64,000 nt of DNA. Origin: Paraburkholderia kururiensis JCM 10599 = LMG 19447. Its GTDB lineage: Bacteria > Pseudomonadota > Gammaproteobacteria > Burkholderiales > Burkholderiaceae. Below, one piece after another: positions 35,365 to 44,321 of the stretch. The notes under the pieces are model-generated. The model saw nothing but the letters and a program-made list of their open reading frames with translations, searched no databases and had not been told where the DNA came from. Made by a program: the position numbers and the translations under genes. The stretch covers positions 62,001 through 126,000 of the forward strand of contig NZ_RJZE01000007.1 in the NCBI RefSeq assembly GCF_003986935.1. The letters run 5' to 3'. Within the stretch, counting starts at the first letter, position 1. Every line of letters starts with the position of its first letter.

Positions 35365-38300
35365 CATCGGCGCCGCGCAGCGCAACGCTCGTGCGGCCGG
35401 TGCGGCTCATGCCGTCGGACCCTGGCGGCACGGCGGGGGGTGCGATGGCGCCCACGCCGCTTGCCGTCCAGTTGGGCAATGCGCTGCGCGGCGACGTGTT
35501 GTTCGACCGTGCCTCGCGCGGCCGCTATGCCACGGACGCCTCGATCTACCAGATCACGCCCGTCGGTGTAGCGGTGCCGCGCGACGAAGACGACCTGCTC
35601 ACAGCATTGCAGATTGCCCGCGAAAACCATGTGCCCGTGCTCGCACGCGGTGCAGGGACGAGCCAGTGCGGTCAGACCGTGGGCGAAGCGCTCGTGATCG
35701 ATACGTCGAAGTGGCTCAACCGCGTGAAGCACTTCGATGCTGAAGCGCTGACGGTAATGGTCGAGCCCGGCATGGTGCTCGATCATCTGAACGCGTGGTT
35801 GAAGCCGCACGGGCTCTGGTTTCCCGTGGACGTCTCCACAGGTGCGCAATGCACGCTAGGCGGCATGGCCGGCAACAACTCGTGCGGCTCGCGCTCCATC
35901 CAGTACGGCAACATGGTCCACAACGTGGCCGCCATCGATGCCGTGCTCGCCGACGGCACGCTCGCGCGCTTCGGCCCGCTTGCGCAGATGGAAGCGGCGA
36001 CCCCTCGCGTGCGCGCCATCGTGGACGGTCTGCGCAACATCGCTTCACGCGAGCGCGACGAGATCGTGGCGCGCGTGCCCAAGGTGCTGCGCCGCGTGTC
36101 GGGCTACAACCTCGACGTGTTCGACTGCCAGAACCCGATGCCCTACAGCGCGGACGGCGAGCCGAATCTCGCGCACGTGCTGGTGGGCTCCGAAGGCACG
36201 CTCGCGTTCAGCCGCGAACTCACGCTGAAGCTCGCGCCGCTGCCCGCGCACAAGGTGCTCGGCGTCGTGAGCTTTCCCACCTTCTACCAGGCAATGGACC
36301 TCACCCAGCACATCGTGCGGCTCGGTCCCTCGGCGGTGGAGCTGGTCGATCGCACCATGATCGATCTCTCGCTCGGCAATCCGGCTTTTAGGCCCGTGAT
36401 CGAAGCAGCGCTCGTGGGTCGTCCGCAAGCGGTGTTGCTGGTCGAATTCGCGGGCAGCGAGCAGGCGCCGTTGCTACGCCGGCTGGAAGACCTCGTCGCG
36501 CTGATGGGCGACCTCGGCATGCCGGGCTCGGTCGTGCGCATGACGGACACGGGCCCGCAGAAAGCGCTCTGGGACGTCCGCAAGGCCGGGCTCAACATCA
36601 TGATGAGCATGAAGGGCGACGGCAAACCGGTGTCTTTCATCGAAGACTGCGCGGTGCCGCTCGAACATCTCGCCGAATACACGAGTCGCCTGACCGACGT
36701 GTTCCACCGACACGGCACGGAAGGCACGTGGTACGCGCACGCGAGCGTGGGCACTTTGCACGTGCGGCCCATTCTCGACATGCGCCGCGACGGCGCCGCG
36801 AAGATGCGCGCCATTGCCGAAGAAGCGGCGGCGCTTGTGCGCGAGTACAAGGGCGCTTATTCGGGCGAGCACGGTGACGGCCTGTGCCGCGGCGAATGGA
36901 TCTCGTGGCAGTACGGACCGCAGCTGACGCGCGCATTCGGCGAAGTCAAAGCGCTGTTCGATCCCGACAACCTGTTCAGCCCGGACCGCATCGTCGCGCC
37001 GCCGAAGATGGACGACGCGCGTCACTTCCGCTTTGCACCGGGCTACGCAGAAACACCGTTCGAACCGAAGCTCGACTGGTCCGCGTGGAACGTGACGCGC
37101 GACCCCCTCACCGGCGCGGAAGGCGCGCCGGGCAGTGGCGGCGACCGCACGCACGGACTCGCGAAGGCCGTGGAGATGTGCAACAACAACGGCCACTGCC
37201 GCAAGTTCGACGCGGGCACGATGTGCCCGAGCTATCGCGTGACGCGCGACGAGCAGCACGTCACGCGGGGCCGCGCGAATACGTTGCGGCTGGCGTTGAG
37301 CGGGCAGGTCGGGGAGGCGGGTCTGGCGAGCACCGAGGTACGCGAGGCGCTCGACCTCTGCGTCTCCTGCAAGGGCTGCAAGCGCGACTGCCCAACGGGC
37401 GTCGATATGGCGAAGGTGAAGATCGAGGCCCGCGCGGCATGGTATGCGCGGCATCCCATGCGCTGGCGCGATCGGCTCGTCGCGTTTCTGCCGCGCTATG
37501 CGGCGCTCGCCGGCGGGTTTGCGCCGGTGACGGCGTTCGTCACGCATTCGTCGGCGGCGCGCGCGCTGCTGGCACGCTTCGGCATTGCGCCCGAGCGCAG
37601 CCTGCCGCGTTTCACGAAGAGCTTCCTTGCGAGCGTGCGAGGCGAGCGTCGCGGGCAGGGGACCACTGCCGGTGCAGTCAGGTCAGCCACGCGCGAAGTC
37701 CTGCTCTTCGTCGATACCTTCAACAACCACATGGAACCCGAGAACGCGCGCGCGGCGCGGCGCGTGCTCGAAGCGGCCGGCTACACCGTGCACGTCGATC
37801 CGTTCGCGGCCCAGGGTGCCGCGGCGCGCAGCGAGCGCCCGTTGTGCTGCGGCCGCACGTTCCTCGCCGCGGGACTCGTGGACGAAGCGAAGGCCGAAGC
37901 GCGCCGCACGCTGGATGCGTTGCGGCCGTTCGTCGAGCGCGGCGTGCCCATCGTCGGGCTGGAACCGTCGTGTCTTTTCACACTGCGCGACGAGTTCCTC
38001 GCGTATGGTTTCGGCGACGTGGCACAGCGGCTCGCGCAGTCCGCGCTGCTGTTCGAAGAATTTCTCGTGCGCGAGCGCGAGGCCGGCCGCATGCAGTTGC
38101 CGCTGAAGGCGCCTCACGGCATGAAGCGCGCGCTGCTGCACGGCCATTGCCACCAGAAGGCGTTCGGGGCGTTTGCGCCTTCGCGCACGGTGCTCGGCTG
38201 GATTCCCGGCATCGACGTGGCCGTGATCGAATCGTCGTGCTGCGGCATGGCCGGCAGCTTCGGTTACGAGGCCGAGCATTACGAGGTGTCGATGGCGATG

Positions 38301-38450
38301 GCCGAACTCTCGCTGCTGCCCGCCGTTCGCGCGGCGGAGCCGGGCACCGTGATCGTGGCGGACGGTACGAGCTGTCGCCACCAGATTGCCGATGGGGCCG
38401 GCGCGAAGGCGCGCCACGTGGCCCACATTCTCGAGGAGGCATTGATGTAG
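35361..38450 (+). CDS. FAD/4Fe-4S D-2-hydroxyacid dehydrogenase (YdiJ family)
   Basis: This 1029-residue fused flavoprotein oxidises a D-2-hydroxy acid to the 2-oxo acid; the length matches YdiJ-type D-2-hydroxyglutarate dehydrogenases. The N-terminal FAD (PCMH-type) domain has VLARGAGTSQCGQTVGEA and GGMAGNNSCGSRSIQYGN; a C-terminal FAD-oxidase domain follows to about residue 560. Next come 4Fe-4S motifs (MCNNNGHCRK and CVSCKGCKRDCP), then cysteine-rich CCG domains (RPLCCGRTF, ESSCCGMAGSFGYE). Electrons probably go to quinone or cytochrome. The start is ATG 35361, overlapping the previous stop. It likely supplies the 2-oxo acid handled by the hydratase or the aminotransferase. Confidence 0.88.
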   Translation: MTSAPRSATLVRPVRLMPSDPGGTAGGAMAPTPLAVQLGNALRGDVLFDRASRGRYATDASIYQITPVGVAVPRDEDDLLTALQIARENHVPVLARGAGTSQCGQTVGEALVIDTSKWLNRVKHFDAEALTVMVEPGMVLDHLNAWLKPHGLWFPVDVSTGAQCTLGGMAGNNSCGSRSIQYGNMVHNVAAIDAVLADGTLARFGPLAQMEAATPRVRAIVDGLRNIASRERDEIVARVPKVLRRVSGYNLDVFDCQNPMPYSADGEPNLAHVLVGSEGTLAFSRELTLKLAPLPAHKVLGVVSFPTFYQAMDLTQHIVRLGPSAVELVDRTMIDLSLGNPAFRPVIEAALVGRPQAVLLVEFAGSEQAPLLRRLEDLVALMGDLGMPGSVVRMTDTGPQKALWDVRKAGLNIMMSMKGDGKPVSFIEDCAVPLEHLAEYTSRLTDVFHRHGTEGTWYAHASVGTLHVRPILDMRRDGAAKMRAIAEEAAALVREYKGAYSGEHGDGLCRGEWISWQYGPQLTRAFGEVKALFDPDNLFSPDRIVAPPKMDDARHFRFAPGYAETPFEPKLDWSAWNVTRDPLTGAEGAPGSGGDRTHGLAKAVEMCNNNGHCRKFDAGTMCPSYRVTRDEQHVTRGRANTLRLALSGQVGEAGLASTEVREALDLCVSCKGCKRDCPTGVDMAKVKIEARAAWYARHPMRWRDRLVAFLPRYAALAGGFAPVTAFVTHSSAARALLARFGIAPERSLPRFTKSFLASVRGERRGQGTTAGAVRSATREVLLFVDTFNNHMEPENARAARRVLEAAGYTVHVDPFAAQGAAARSERPLCCGRTFLAAGLVDEAKAEARRTLDALRPFVERGVPIVGLEPSCLFTLRDEFLAYGFGDVAQRLAQSALLFEEFLVREREAGRMQLPLKAPHGMKRALLHGHCHQKAFGAFAPSRTVLGWIPGIDVAVIESSCCGMAGSFGYEAEHYEVSMAMAELSLLPAVRAAEPGTVIVADGTSCRHQIADGAGAKARHVAHILEEALM

Positions 38451-38548
38451 CAAAACGGGCAGTCATTCCAACCACACCTGACCACGCACGGCGCGCTACC
38501 TCGATGCAGCGCTACAGCGCAGCCGGCACCGGAGACAAGGAGACAGCG

Positions 38549-39832
38549 ATGTTCCGTCGAGTCACGACGCGCGTTCTGCTGCTGTTGTGCGCGATGTACC
38601 TCATCACCTACGTTGACCGCGTCAACGTGAGCACGGCAGCGAGCCAGTTCGGCGCCGAGCTGGGTCTTACCCATACGCAGGTCGGTTTTGTCTTTTCCGC
38701 GTTCGCGTATCCGTATCTCGTGTTCCAGATCATCGGCGGGTGGCTGGGCGACCGCTTCGGGCCGCGCCGCACGCTCGCCGTGTGCGCCATCATCTGGGCC
38801 GGCGCAACCGTGCTCACGGGGCTCGCGGGCGGCTTCGTGTCGCTCGTGATCGCGCGGCTGCTGCTGGGTCTGGGCGAAGGCGCCACGTTCCCCACGGCCA
38901 CGCGCGCCATGTCGAACTGGACCACCCCGGAGCGGCGCGGCTTCGCGCAAGGCATCACGCATGCGGCTTCGCGCATCGGCAACGCGGTGGCGCCGCCGCT
39001 CATCACGTGGCTCATGCTCGCCACGTCGTGGCGCGGTTCGTTCGTGGTGACGGGCGTGATCAGCTTCCTGTGGGCGCTCGTGTGGATCTGGTATTTCCGC
39101 GACGACCCGCGCGAGCATCCGCGCATCAGCAACGCCGAAAGCGACCGCCTGCCCGCCTACAGCGGCTTCAAGGAACGCAAGCCGGTGCCCTGGCGCGCGC
39201 TGGTGGGCCGCATGGCGCCCGTCACCCTCGTGTACTTCTGCTACGGCTGGGTGCTGTGGCTCTTCCTCGGCTGGATTCCGCAGTACTTCCTGCACAACTA
39301 TCACCTGCAATTGAGCAAGTCGGCGCTCTTCGCGTCGGGCGTGTTCTTCGCGGGCGTGCTGGGCGACTGGCTGGGCGGTGAAGTGACCGACAAGATTCTC
39401 AAGCGCACCGGTCGCCCGCGTCTTGCGCGCAGCGCGATGGTGGCCATCTGCATGTTCGCGACGCTGCTCTCGCTCATGCCCATCATGCTGGTGCCGAACA
39501 TGTCGATCACGCTCGCGGCGGTGTGCCTGAGCCTCGGCTTTTTCTTCAACGAAATGACCATCGGACCGATGTGGGCCGTGCCGATGGACATCGCGCCGAA
39601 GCACGCCGGCACCGCGAGCGGCGTGATGAACACGGGCTCGGCGCTCGCCGCGATCATCAGCCCCGTGGTGGGCGGCTGGATGATCGACGTGACGGGCAAC
39701 TGGAACCTGCCGTTCATCGCGTCGATGGCGTTGATGGCAGCGGGCATCGTGCTCTCCATCGCCATGCGGCCGGACCGCCGGCTCGAAGAGCAGGCCGACG
39801 AAGCGATCAAGCCGGCAGCCGGGCTCGTCTGA
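38549..39832 (+). CDS. MFS transporter (anion:cation symporter family)
   Basis: This 427-residue major-facilitator protein has 12 predicted membrane segments. The family loop WLGDRFGPRRTL lies between helices 2 and 3, and ITYVDRVNVSTAA in helix 1 is typical of the ACS group (hexuronate, tartrate, phthalate and other organic anion carriers). It probably imports the acid degraded by the operon. The ATG 38549 follows AAGGAGACAGCG; the longer frame beginning far upstream is a shadow of the FAD gene. It lies 98 bases after that gene, same strand. Confidence 0.92.
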   Translation: MFRRVTTRVLLLLCAMYLITYVDRVNVSTAASQFGAELGLTHTQVGFVFSAFAYPYLVFQIIGGWLGDRFGPRRTLAVCAIIWAGATVLTGLAGGFVSLVIARLLLGLGEGATFPTATRAMSNWTTPERRGFAQGITHAASRIGNAVAPPLITWLMLATSWRGSFVVTGVISFLWALVWIWYFRDDPREHPRISNAESDRLPAYSGFKERKPVPWRALVGRMAPVTLVYFCYGWVLWLFLGWIPQYFLHNYHLQLSKSALFASGVFFAGVLGDWLGGEVTDKILKRTGRPRLARSAMVAICMFATLLSLMPIMLVPNMSITLAAVCLSLGFFFNEMTIGPMWAVPMDIAPKHAGTASGVMNTGSALAAIISPVVGGWMIDVTGNWNLPFIASMALMAAGIVLSIAMRPDRRLEEQADEAIKPAAGLV

Positions 39833-39872
39833 TTGCCGGCAGCCTGGTGGCATAGCGGCATAGGGAGACGCC

Positions 39873-40655
39873 ATGAACGAAGCAGGCATTGTGGTTGAGC
39901 GTGACGGCTTCATCGCGACCGTCACGATCAACCGGCCGCACAAGTTGAACGCGATGACGAAGACGCTGTGGCGCGAGCTGGGCGAAACCATCGACGCGTT
40001 GTCCGCCGAAGACAGCCTGCGCTGCATCGTGCTGCGCGGCGCGGGCGAGAAGGCGTTTTCGCCGGGCAACGACATCGGCGAATTCGCTACGGACCGCGCA
40101 AACGTGGAGCAGGCGCGCGAGTACGGCGCGCTGATGCATCGCACGCTCGACGCGTTCGAGCGCTGCCGCCATCCGCTCGTCGCGATGATTCACGGCATCT
40201 GCGTGGGCGGCGGGCTCGAGATTGCGTCGATGTGCGACCTGCGCATCTGCGGCGAGTCGAGCCGCTTCGGTGTGCCCATCAAGAACCTCGGGCTCGTGAT
40301 GGCGCACGCCGAACTCGCGGGGCTCGTGAAGCTGGCGGGCCCGGCCGTGGCGCTCGAAATTCTGCTCGAAGGGCGCATTTTCGGCGCGCAGGAGGCCCTG
40401 CAAAAAGGACTCGTCACGCGCGTGGTTGCGGATGCCGAAGTCACTGGCGAAGCCTGGGCGTGCGCCACGCGCATCGCCGAAGGCGCGCCGCTCGTCGCGC
40501 GCTGGCACAAGCAGTTCGTGCGGCGCGTGATGAACCCGGCGCCGCTCACTGCCGCCGAGCGCGACGAAGGCTTCGCGTGCTTCGGCACCGAAGACTTTCG
40601 CATCGGCTACCAGGCGTTTCTCGCGAAGACGAAGCCGGCATTTGAAGGCAAATGA
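39873..40655 (+). CDS. crotonase-fold protein (enoyl-CoA hydratase/isomerase family)
   Basis: This 260-residue acyl-CoA enzyme shows the oxyanion-hole segments ATVTINRPHKLNAM, FSPGNDIGEF and GICVGGGLEIAS. At the position of the first catalytic glutamate of rat enoyl-CoA hydratase (PE-LLG) it has PIKNLG, so that glutamate is replaced by isoleucine; the second glutamate is retained in ALEILLEGR. It may therefore not be a standard hydratase, but an isomerase, hydrolase, lyase or decarboxylase of the same fold. The ATG follows GGGAGACGCC. Next gene: CoA-transferase. Confidence 0.88.
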   Translation: MNEAGIVVERDGFIATVTINRPHKLNAMTKTLWRELGETIDALSAEDSLRCIVLRGAGEKAFSPGNDIGEFATDRANVEQAREYGALMHRTLDAFERCRHPLVAMIHGICVGGGLEIASMCDLRICGESSRFGVPIKNLGLVMAHAELAGLVKLAGPAVALEILLEGRIFGAQEALQKGLVTRVVADAEVTGEAWACATRIAEGAPLVARWHKQFVRRVMNPAPLTAAERDEGFACFGTEDFRIGYQAFLAKTKPAFEGK

Positions 40656-40709
40656 GGCAAACGAGGCAAACGAGGTAGATGCCGCAAACGAGGCAAACGA
40701 GGCAAACGA
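40647..40709 (+). repeat. 9-bp tandem repeat between crotonase and CoA-transferase genes
   Basis: Seven 9-bp units, mostly GGCAAACGA; the first is GGCAAATGA and carries the TGA stop (40653-40655), and the fourth is diverged (GGTAGATGC). The array runs up to the CoA-transferase ribosome site, so copy-number change would alter the intergenic distance. Confidence 0.9.
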
Positions 40710-40720
40710 GGGGACACGAG

Positions 40721-41980
40721 ATGGCACAAAAAGCAGGCCCGCTGGCCGGCATGCGCGTGATCGAACTCGCGCACATCATGTCGGGCCCCGTGTGCGGCAT
40801 GATGCTTGCCGACATGGGCGCGGACGTCATCAAGGTGGAGAAGGTGCCGGGCGGCGATGACTCGCGCCGCTTCGCGCCCATCATGGCGCACGGCGAGTCG
40901 GCGTCGTTCATGATCGTCAACCGCAACAAGCGCGGCATCGCGCTGAACCTGAAAACCGCGGGCGGGCGCGAGGTGCTGCAACGGCTGCTGGCGAGCGCGG
41001 ACGTGGTGACCGAGAACTATCGCAAGGGCACCATGGAGAAGCTCGGCATGGGCTACGACGTGCTCAAGGCGATGAACCCCGGGCTCATCTACTGCGCGAT
41101 CTCGGGCTACGGACGCAGCGGGCCGCTGGCCGACAAGGCCGGCTTCGACCTCATCGCGCAGGGCATGAGCGGCCTCATGAGCATGACGGGTGAGCCGGGC
41201 CAGGCGCCCATCAAGGCGGGCTCGCCCGTTACCGACATCAACGCGGGCATTCTCGCCGCGCTCGGCATCTGCGCCGCGTATGCCGAGAAGCAGCGCACGG
41301 GCCGCGGCCAGATGGTGGATACGTCGCTCTTCGAAGCAGGCCTGCAGCAGATGTACTGGGCCTTCGCCAACTACTTCGCCGACGGCACCGTGCTGCCCAA
41401 GATGGGCTCGGCCAACCCCACCAGCGCGCCGTATCAGGCGTTTCGTACGCTGGATGGCTGGATCAACGTGGGCGCCGCGAACCAGAGCAATTACGAGCGT
41501 CTGGTGAACGTGCTCGGCATGCCGGAACTGGCAAGCGACGCGCGCTTCAGCACCAACGCGGCGCGCATGGCCAATCGCGCGGCGCTCGTGGAAGTGCTGG
41601 GCGTGCGGCTCGCGCAGAAGACCACGGACGAATGGCTCGTCGCATTCGACGCTATCGGCTTGCCGTGCGGACCGGTGCTCGACGTGCCGCAGGTCGCCAC
41701 GCATGAGCAGACGCTTGCGCGCGCAATGGTGGTGGAGTCTGACCATCCGCTTGCGGGGCGCACGCGTGGCATCGGTTTGCCGATCCACTTTTCGGCAGGG
41801 GACGAGGTGGATGGCGCCACGCCGGAACACGAGCCGATGCCGCGCTCGCGGCCTGCGCCACTCTATGGCGAACATACGCGTGCAGTGCTGCGCGAATATG
41901 GATTCGATAACGAGCGTATCGATGCGCTCGTCGCCGAGGGCGCCGTGCTCGCGCACGATGCGCAGCGGGCGGCGGCTTGA
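40721..41980 (+). CDS. family III CoA-transferase (CaiB/BaiF)
   Basis: This 419-residue enzyme transfers CoA between carboxylic acids, here probably activating the operon's substrate with a dicarboxylyl-CoA donor. Family features: MRVIELAHIMSGPVCGMMLADMG at the N-terminus (nucleotide-binding fold), NRNKRGIALNLK, RKGTMEKLG, ISGYGRSGPLA and the segment GRGQMVDTSLFEA around the catalytic carboxylate. Length is typical. The ATG 40721 lies 11 bases beyond a 9-bp repeat array. Together with the crotonase it defines a CoA-thioester branch of the pathway. Confidence 0.9.
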   Translation: MAQKAGPLAGMRVIELAHIMSGPVCGMMLADMGADVIKVEKVPGGDDSRRFAPIMAHGESASFMIVNRNKRGIALNLKTAGGREVLQRLLASADVVTENYRKGTMEKLGMGYDVLKAMNPGLIYCAISGYGRSGPLADKAGFDLIAQGMSGLMSMTGEPGQAPIKAGSPVTDINAGILAALGICAAYAEKQRTGRGQMVDTSLFEAGLQQMYWAFANYFADGTVLPKMGSANPTSAPYQAFRTLDGWINVGAANQSNYERLVNVLGMPELASDARFSTNAARMANRAALVEVLGVRLAQKTTDEWLVAFDAIGLPCGPVLDVPQVATHEQTLARAMVVESDHPLAGRTRGIGLPIHFSAGDEVDGATPEHEPMPRSRPAPLYGEHTRAVLREYGFDNERIDALVAEGAVLAHDAQRAAA

Positions 41981-42203
41981 ATCGCGCTCGCGCTGTGCTC
42001 TCGAATCCGTAGCGGAAATTCGGCTATTGGGGGCAGAGGCCGCGCACGCAGGGTGCCGCCTCGCCGTGCTCGGGCGAGAGGAGGTGCTCTAGGTCTATCC
42101 CGCCGCCTGAGCGCGTTACGCGCTCGCAGGCCGACTACCATGCAGACTCTCGCGCATCGTCCGGTGCGCGCTTTCCTTGTTACCGATCGAATCGGCCATT
42201 GCG

Positions 42204-42779
42204 ATGAGTCTGCTGCTGCGTCTTCTCACAACCTTGTTGTTCTCGGCACGTCGGGGCCCACTGAACGTGCTGGATACCTGCGTCACGCCGTTTCGCGTGT
42301 GGCTCAACGACCTCGATGTGCTGCGTCACATGACGAACAGCCGTTACTTCGCGATTCTGGACCTCGCGCGCGTGGACCTGATGATCCGCAGCGGGCTTTT
42401 CAAGCGGCTCAACGCACGCGGCTGGTATCCGGTAGTCACGCTCGAAACGCTGCGCTTTCATCGCTCGCTCGAACTGGGCGAACGCTACGAAGTGGCGACG
42501 CGTGTGATCGGCTGGGACGAGAAAAACATCTTCCTCGAACAAGGTTTCGTGCGCGACGGCGCACAGGTTGCGCTCGGCGTTGTGCGTGCGCGCTTTCTCA
42601 AGCGCAGCGGCGGGACCGTATCCACCGCGGAGCTGATGGAGCTGGCCGGTATCACGCAGCCGTCGCCACCCTTGCCGGAATGGGTCCGGCAATGGAGCGC
42701 GGCGGAGGGCGGCATGGCGGTGAACCAGGCGGCGGCGCGCGAAGACGAGGAGACTGACGCAGCGTTCAAGGACGTCTGA
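42204..42779 (+). CDS. hotdog-fold thioesterase-like protein
   Basis: This 191-residue protein of the 4-hydroxybenzoyl-CoA thioesterase type has LNDLDVLRHMTNSRYFAILDLARVD with the aspartate and asparagine positions of this subgroup, followed by a strand-rich hotdog core. It would hydrolyse an acyl-CoA or acyl-carrier thioester. I use ATG 42204 (MSLLLRLL); a TTG at 42177 is in frame. No good ribosome site is seen for either. It lies 223 bases after the CoA-transferase on the same strand, so it may or may not belong to that operon. Confidence 0.72.
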   Translation: MSLLLRLLTTLLFSARRGPLNVLDTCVTPFRVWLNDLDVLRHMTNSRYFAILDLARVDLMIRSGLFKRLNARGWYPVVTLETLRFHRSLELGERYEVATRVIGWDEKNIFLEQGFVRDGAQVALGVVRARFLKRSGGTVSTAELMELAGITQPSPPLPEWVRQWSAAEGGMAVNQAAAREDEETDAAFKDV

Positions 42780-42833
42780 TCCCGATTTCCGATACCACGG
42801 GATGCCTGGCGCAATGCCTTCGCACGTCCGCCT

Positions 42834-43187
42834 TTACGACGGAAACGCGCGTTCCACCGCGCCCAGCGCACGGCGAATCAACTGATGCTCGACAGGACCG
42901 AGCGATTCCGTATGAAGCCGCTGCAACTCGCGCAAAACGATTGCCACTCTACGGGCGAGGTGTACGGATGTCGCGGGGAGCGGCCATACGTGCATGAGGT
43001 AAGCGAGCGGCACCACATGCCGGGTCTCGCACCAGCGGTCGAACAGCGCGGCGCAGCAGTCCTCGATTTCGCCGAGCACCATAGCGTCGTCGTGGGAAAG
43101 CTGTTCTGTTGCGGCCGGCAGCGCAACGCGTCTGTTGGGCTCGTGCAGGAATCGCGTTGTGCGCTTGAACGGATAGATTTCCGACAT
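42834..43187 (-). CDS. conserved hypothetical protein, 117 residues
   Basis: A small soluble, mostly helical protein with no family I recognise. I start at MSEIYPFKRTTRFLHEPN (ATG 43185-43187); 35 further residues are open upstream but are Arg/Ser-rich and unlikely. There are two cysteines close together (IEDCCAALFDRWCE). It is convergent with the thioesterase-like gene and divergent from the exopolysaccharide genes. Support comes from an amphipathic, non-shadow composition, so the call is moderate. Confidence 0.5.
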   Translation of the reverse strand: MSEIYPFKRTTRFLHEPNRRVALPAATEQLSHDDAMVLGEIEDCCAALFDRWCETRHVVPLAYLMHVWPLPATSVHLARRVAIVLRELQRLHTESLGPVEHQLIRRALGAVERAFPS

Positions 43188-43604
43188 GACTGGAACCGAA
43201 AGGTGACGCAGAGTGGACGACGCGCTCGCCACCACGCGATGGCCGCCGATCGATGATCGTCGCGCAACGTGGCGTCTTGCCAGGACATTCATCGAGCATC
43301 GTAAATTTTTTCCGCTGGCGAGAGCGCGACCTGGCCGATTGAAACCATACCTCGGCGGTTTCTCGCCAACGTCGCCGCCACTCGACCCCGCGTCGTCGTG
43401 TCGTGACTCGCTGCGTGACGCTATCCGCCAACATCGTGGCGCGATCGGCCAGCCCTATATGGCTAGTGAAGCGCGTGCTTATGATGTGCCGCAATCGATG
43501 CAGGAAGCTGCGCAATGGCGGGCACACAGACCGTGTTCGTTGTCGCCTTGAACCTGCGTATTCATTGAACGGCTCGGCAGCGGCGAGCCATTGCGGGTAC
43601 CGGC
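43188..43604. other. upstream region of the exopolysaccharide glycosyltransferase operon
   Basis: About 420 bases with no convincing gene. It includes an A/T-rich patch (AAATTTTTT near 43303-43311) unusual for this genome, and a small inverted repeat AGCC-CTATAT-GGCT near 43451-43464. It presumably carries the promoter of the + strand exopolysaccharide operon, but no clear -35/-10 pair is seen. Confidence 0.4.
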
Positions 43605-44321
43605 ATGTTGAGTGCGTTGGTCAATCAGGCGTTGCGGCGCATTCGTCCAGGCAAGGCGCTCGCGCCCGATCTGGGCACGCTGGACGTACTTCTCTTTCTC
43701 GCGGAGCAGTGCGCGAATCTGATGCGCGGCACGGCGCTTTCGTTGCGTTCGCGCCGGCCTGTACCGTGCTTCGTCGGTCGACGCGTCAGATTGCGATTCG
43801 CACGCAAGGTCGAGATCGGACGGTACGCGGTCATTGGCGACGGCGCCATTCTGAGCGGACTGGGGCGCGACGGATTGCGCATCGGTGCACGCGCGAATAT
43901 CGGCGCTTATACGCGGCTCGTGGTGGGCACCGATCTGCAGCGGCCCGGCGCTCACATCGTGATTGGCGAAGGCTGCGGCATCGGCGAGTTTTCGAGTGTG
44001 GGCGGCTCGGGCGGCGTCACCATCGGTCGCAACACGATCATCGGGCAATACTTCAGCGCCCACCCGGAAAACCACAATTTCGCGGACCTGACGCGGCCCA
44101 TTCGCGACCAGGGCACGACGCGCAAGCCGATCGCCATCGGCGAGGACTGCTGGTTCGGCGCACGCGTGACCGTGCTGGGCGGCGTCACGATCGGCCAGGG
44201 CTGCGTGGTTGCCGCGGGCGCGGTGGTGACGCGCGACGTGCCGCCCTACTCGATCGTGGCAGGCATTCCCGCGCGCGTGGTCGGCAGCAGGCAGGGAGCA
44301 GAAGCCCATGCATGCGCTTGA
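43605..44321 (+). CDS. exopolysaccharide acyltransferase, left-handed beta-helix (WbbJ/LacA-like)
   Basis: This 238-residue hexapeptide-repeat transferase has repeats visible as IGRNTIIGQYFSAHPEN, IGEDCWFGARVTVLGG and VTIGQGCVVAAGAVVTRDVPP, with the catalytic histidine in the HPENHNF segment. Such enzymes O-acetylate sugars of exopolysaccharides or O-antigens using acetyl-CoA. It is the first gene of the + strand glycosyltransferase operon and overlaps the next gene by 14 bases. Confidence 0.88.
   Translation: MLSALVNQALRRIRPGKALAPDLGTLDVLLFLAEQCANLMRGTALSLRSRRPVPCFVGRRVRLRFARKVEIGRYAVIGDGAILSGLGRDGLRIGARANIGAYTRLVVGTDLQRPGAHIVIGEGCGIGEFSSVGGSGGVTIGRNTIIGQYFSAHPENHNFADLTRPIRDQGTTRKPIAIGEDCWFGARVTVLGGVTIGQGCVVAAGAVVTRDVPPYSIVAGIPARVVGSRQGAEAHACA

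Noticed and set aside
36884..38548. N-terminal 555 codons of a long frame leading into the MFS gene
   Set aside because: Out-of-frame shadow of the FAD/Fe-S dehydrogenase; the MFS gene has a good ribosome site and ATG at 38549.
40647..40709. 9-bp repeat array considered as a CRISPR or integration site
   Set aside because: Units are contiguous without spacers and no cas, integrase or tRNA gene is present.
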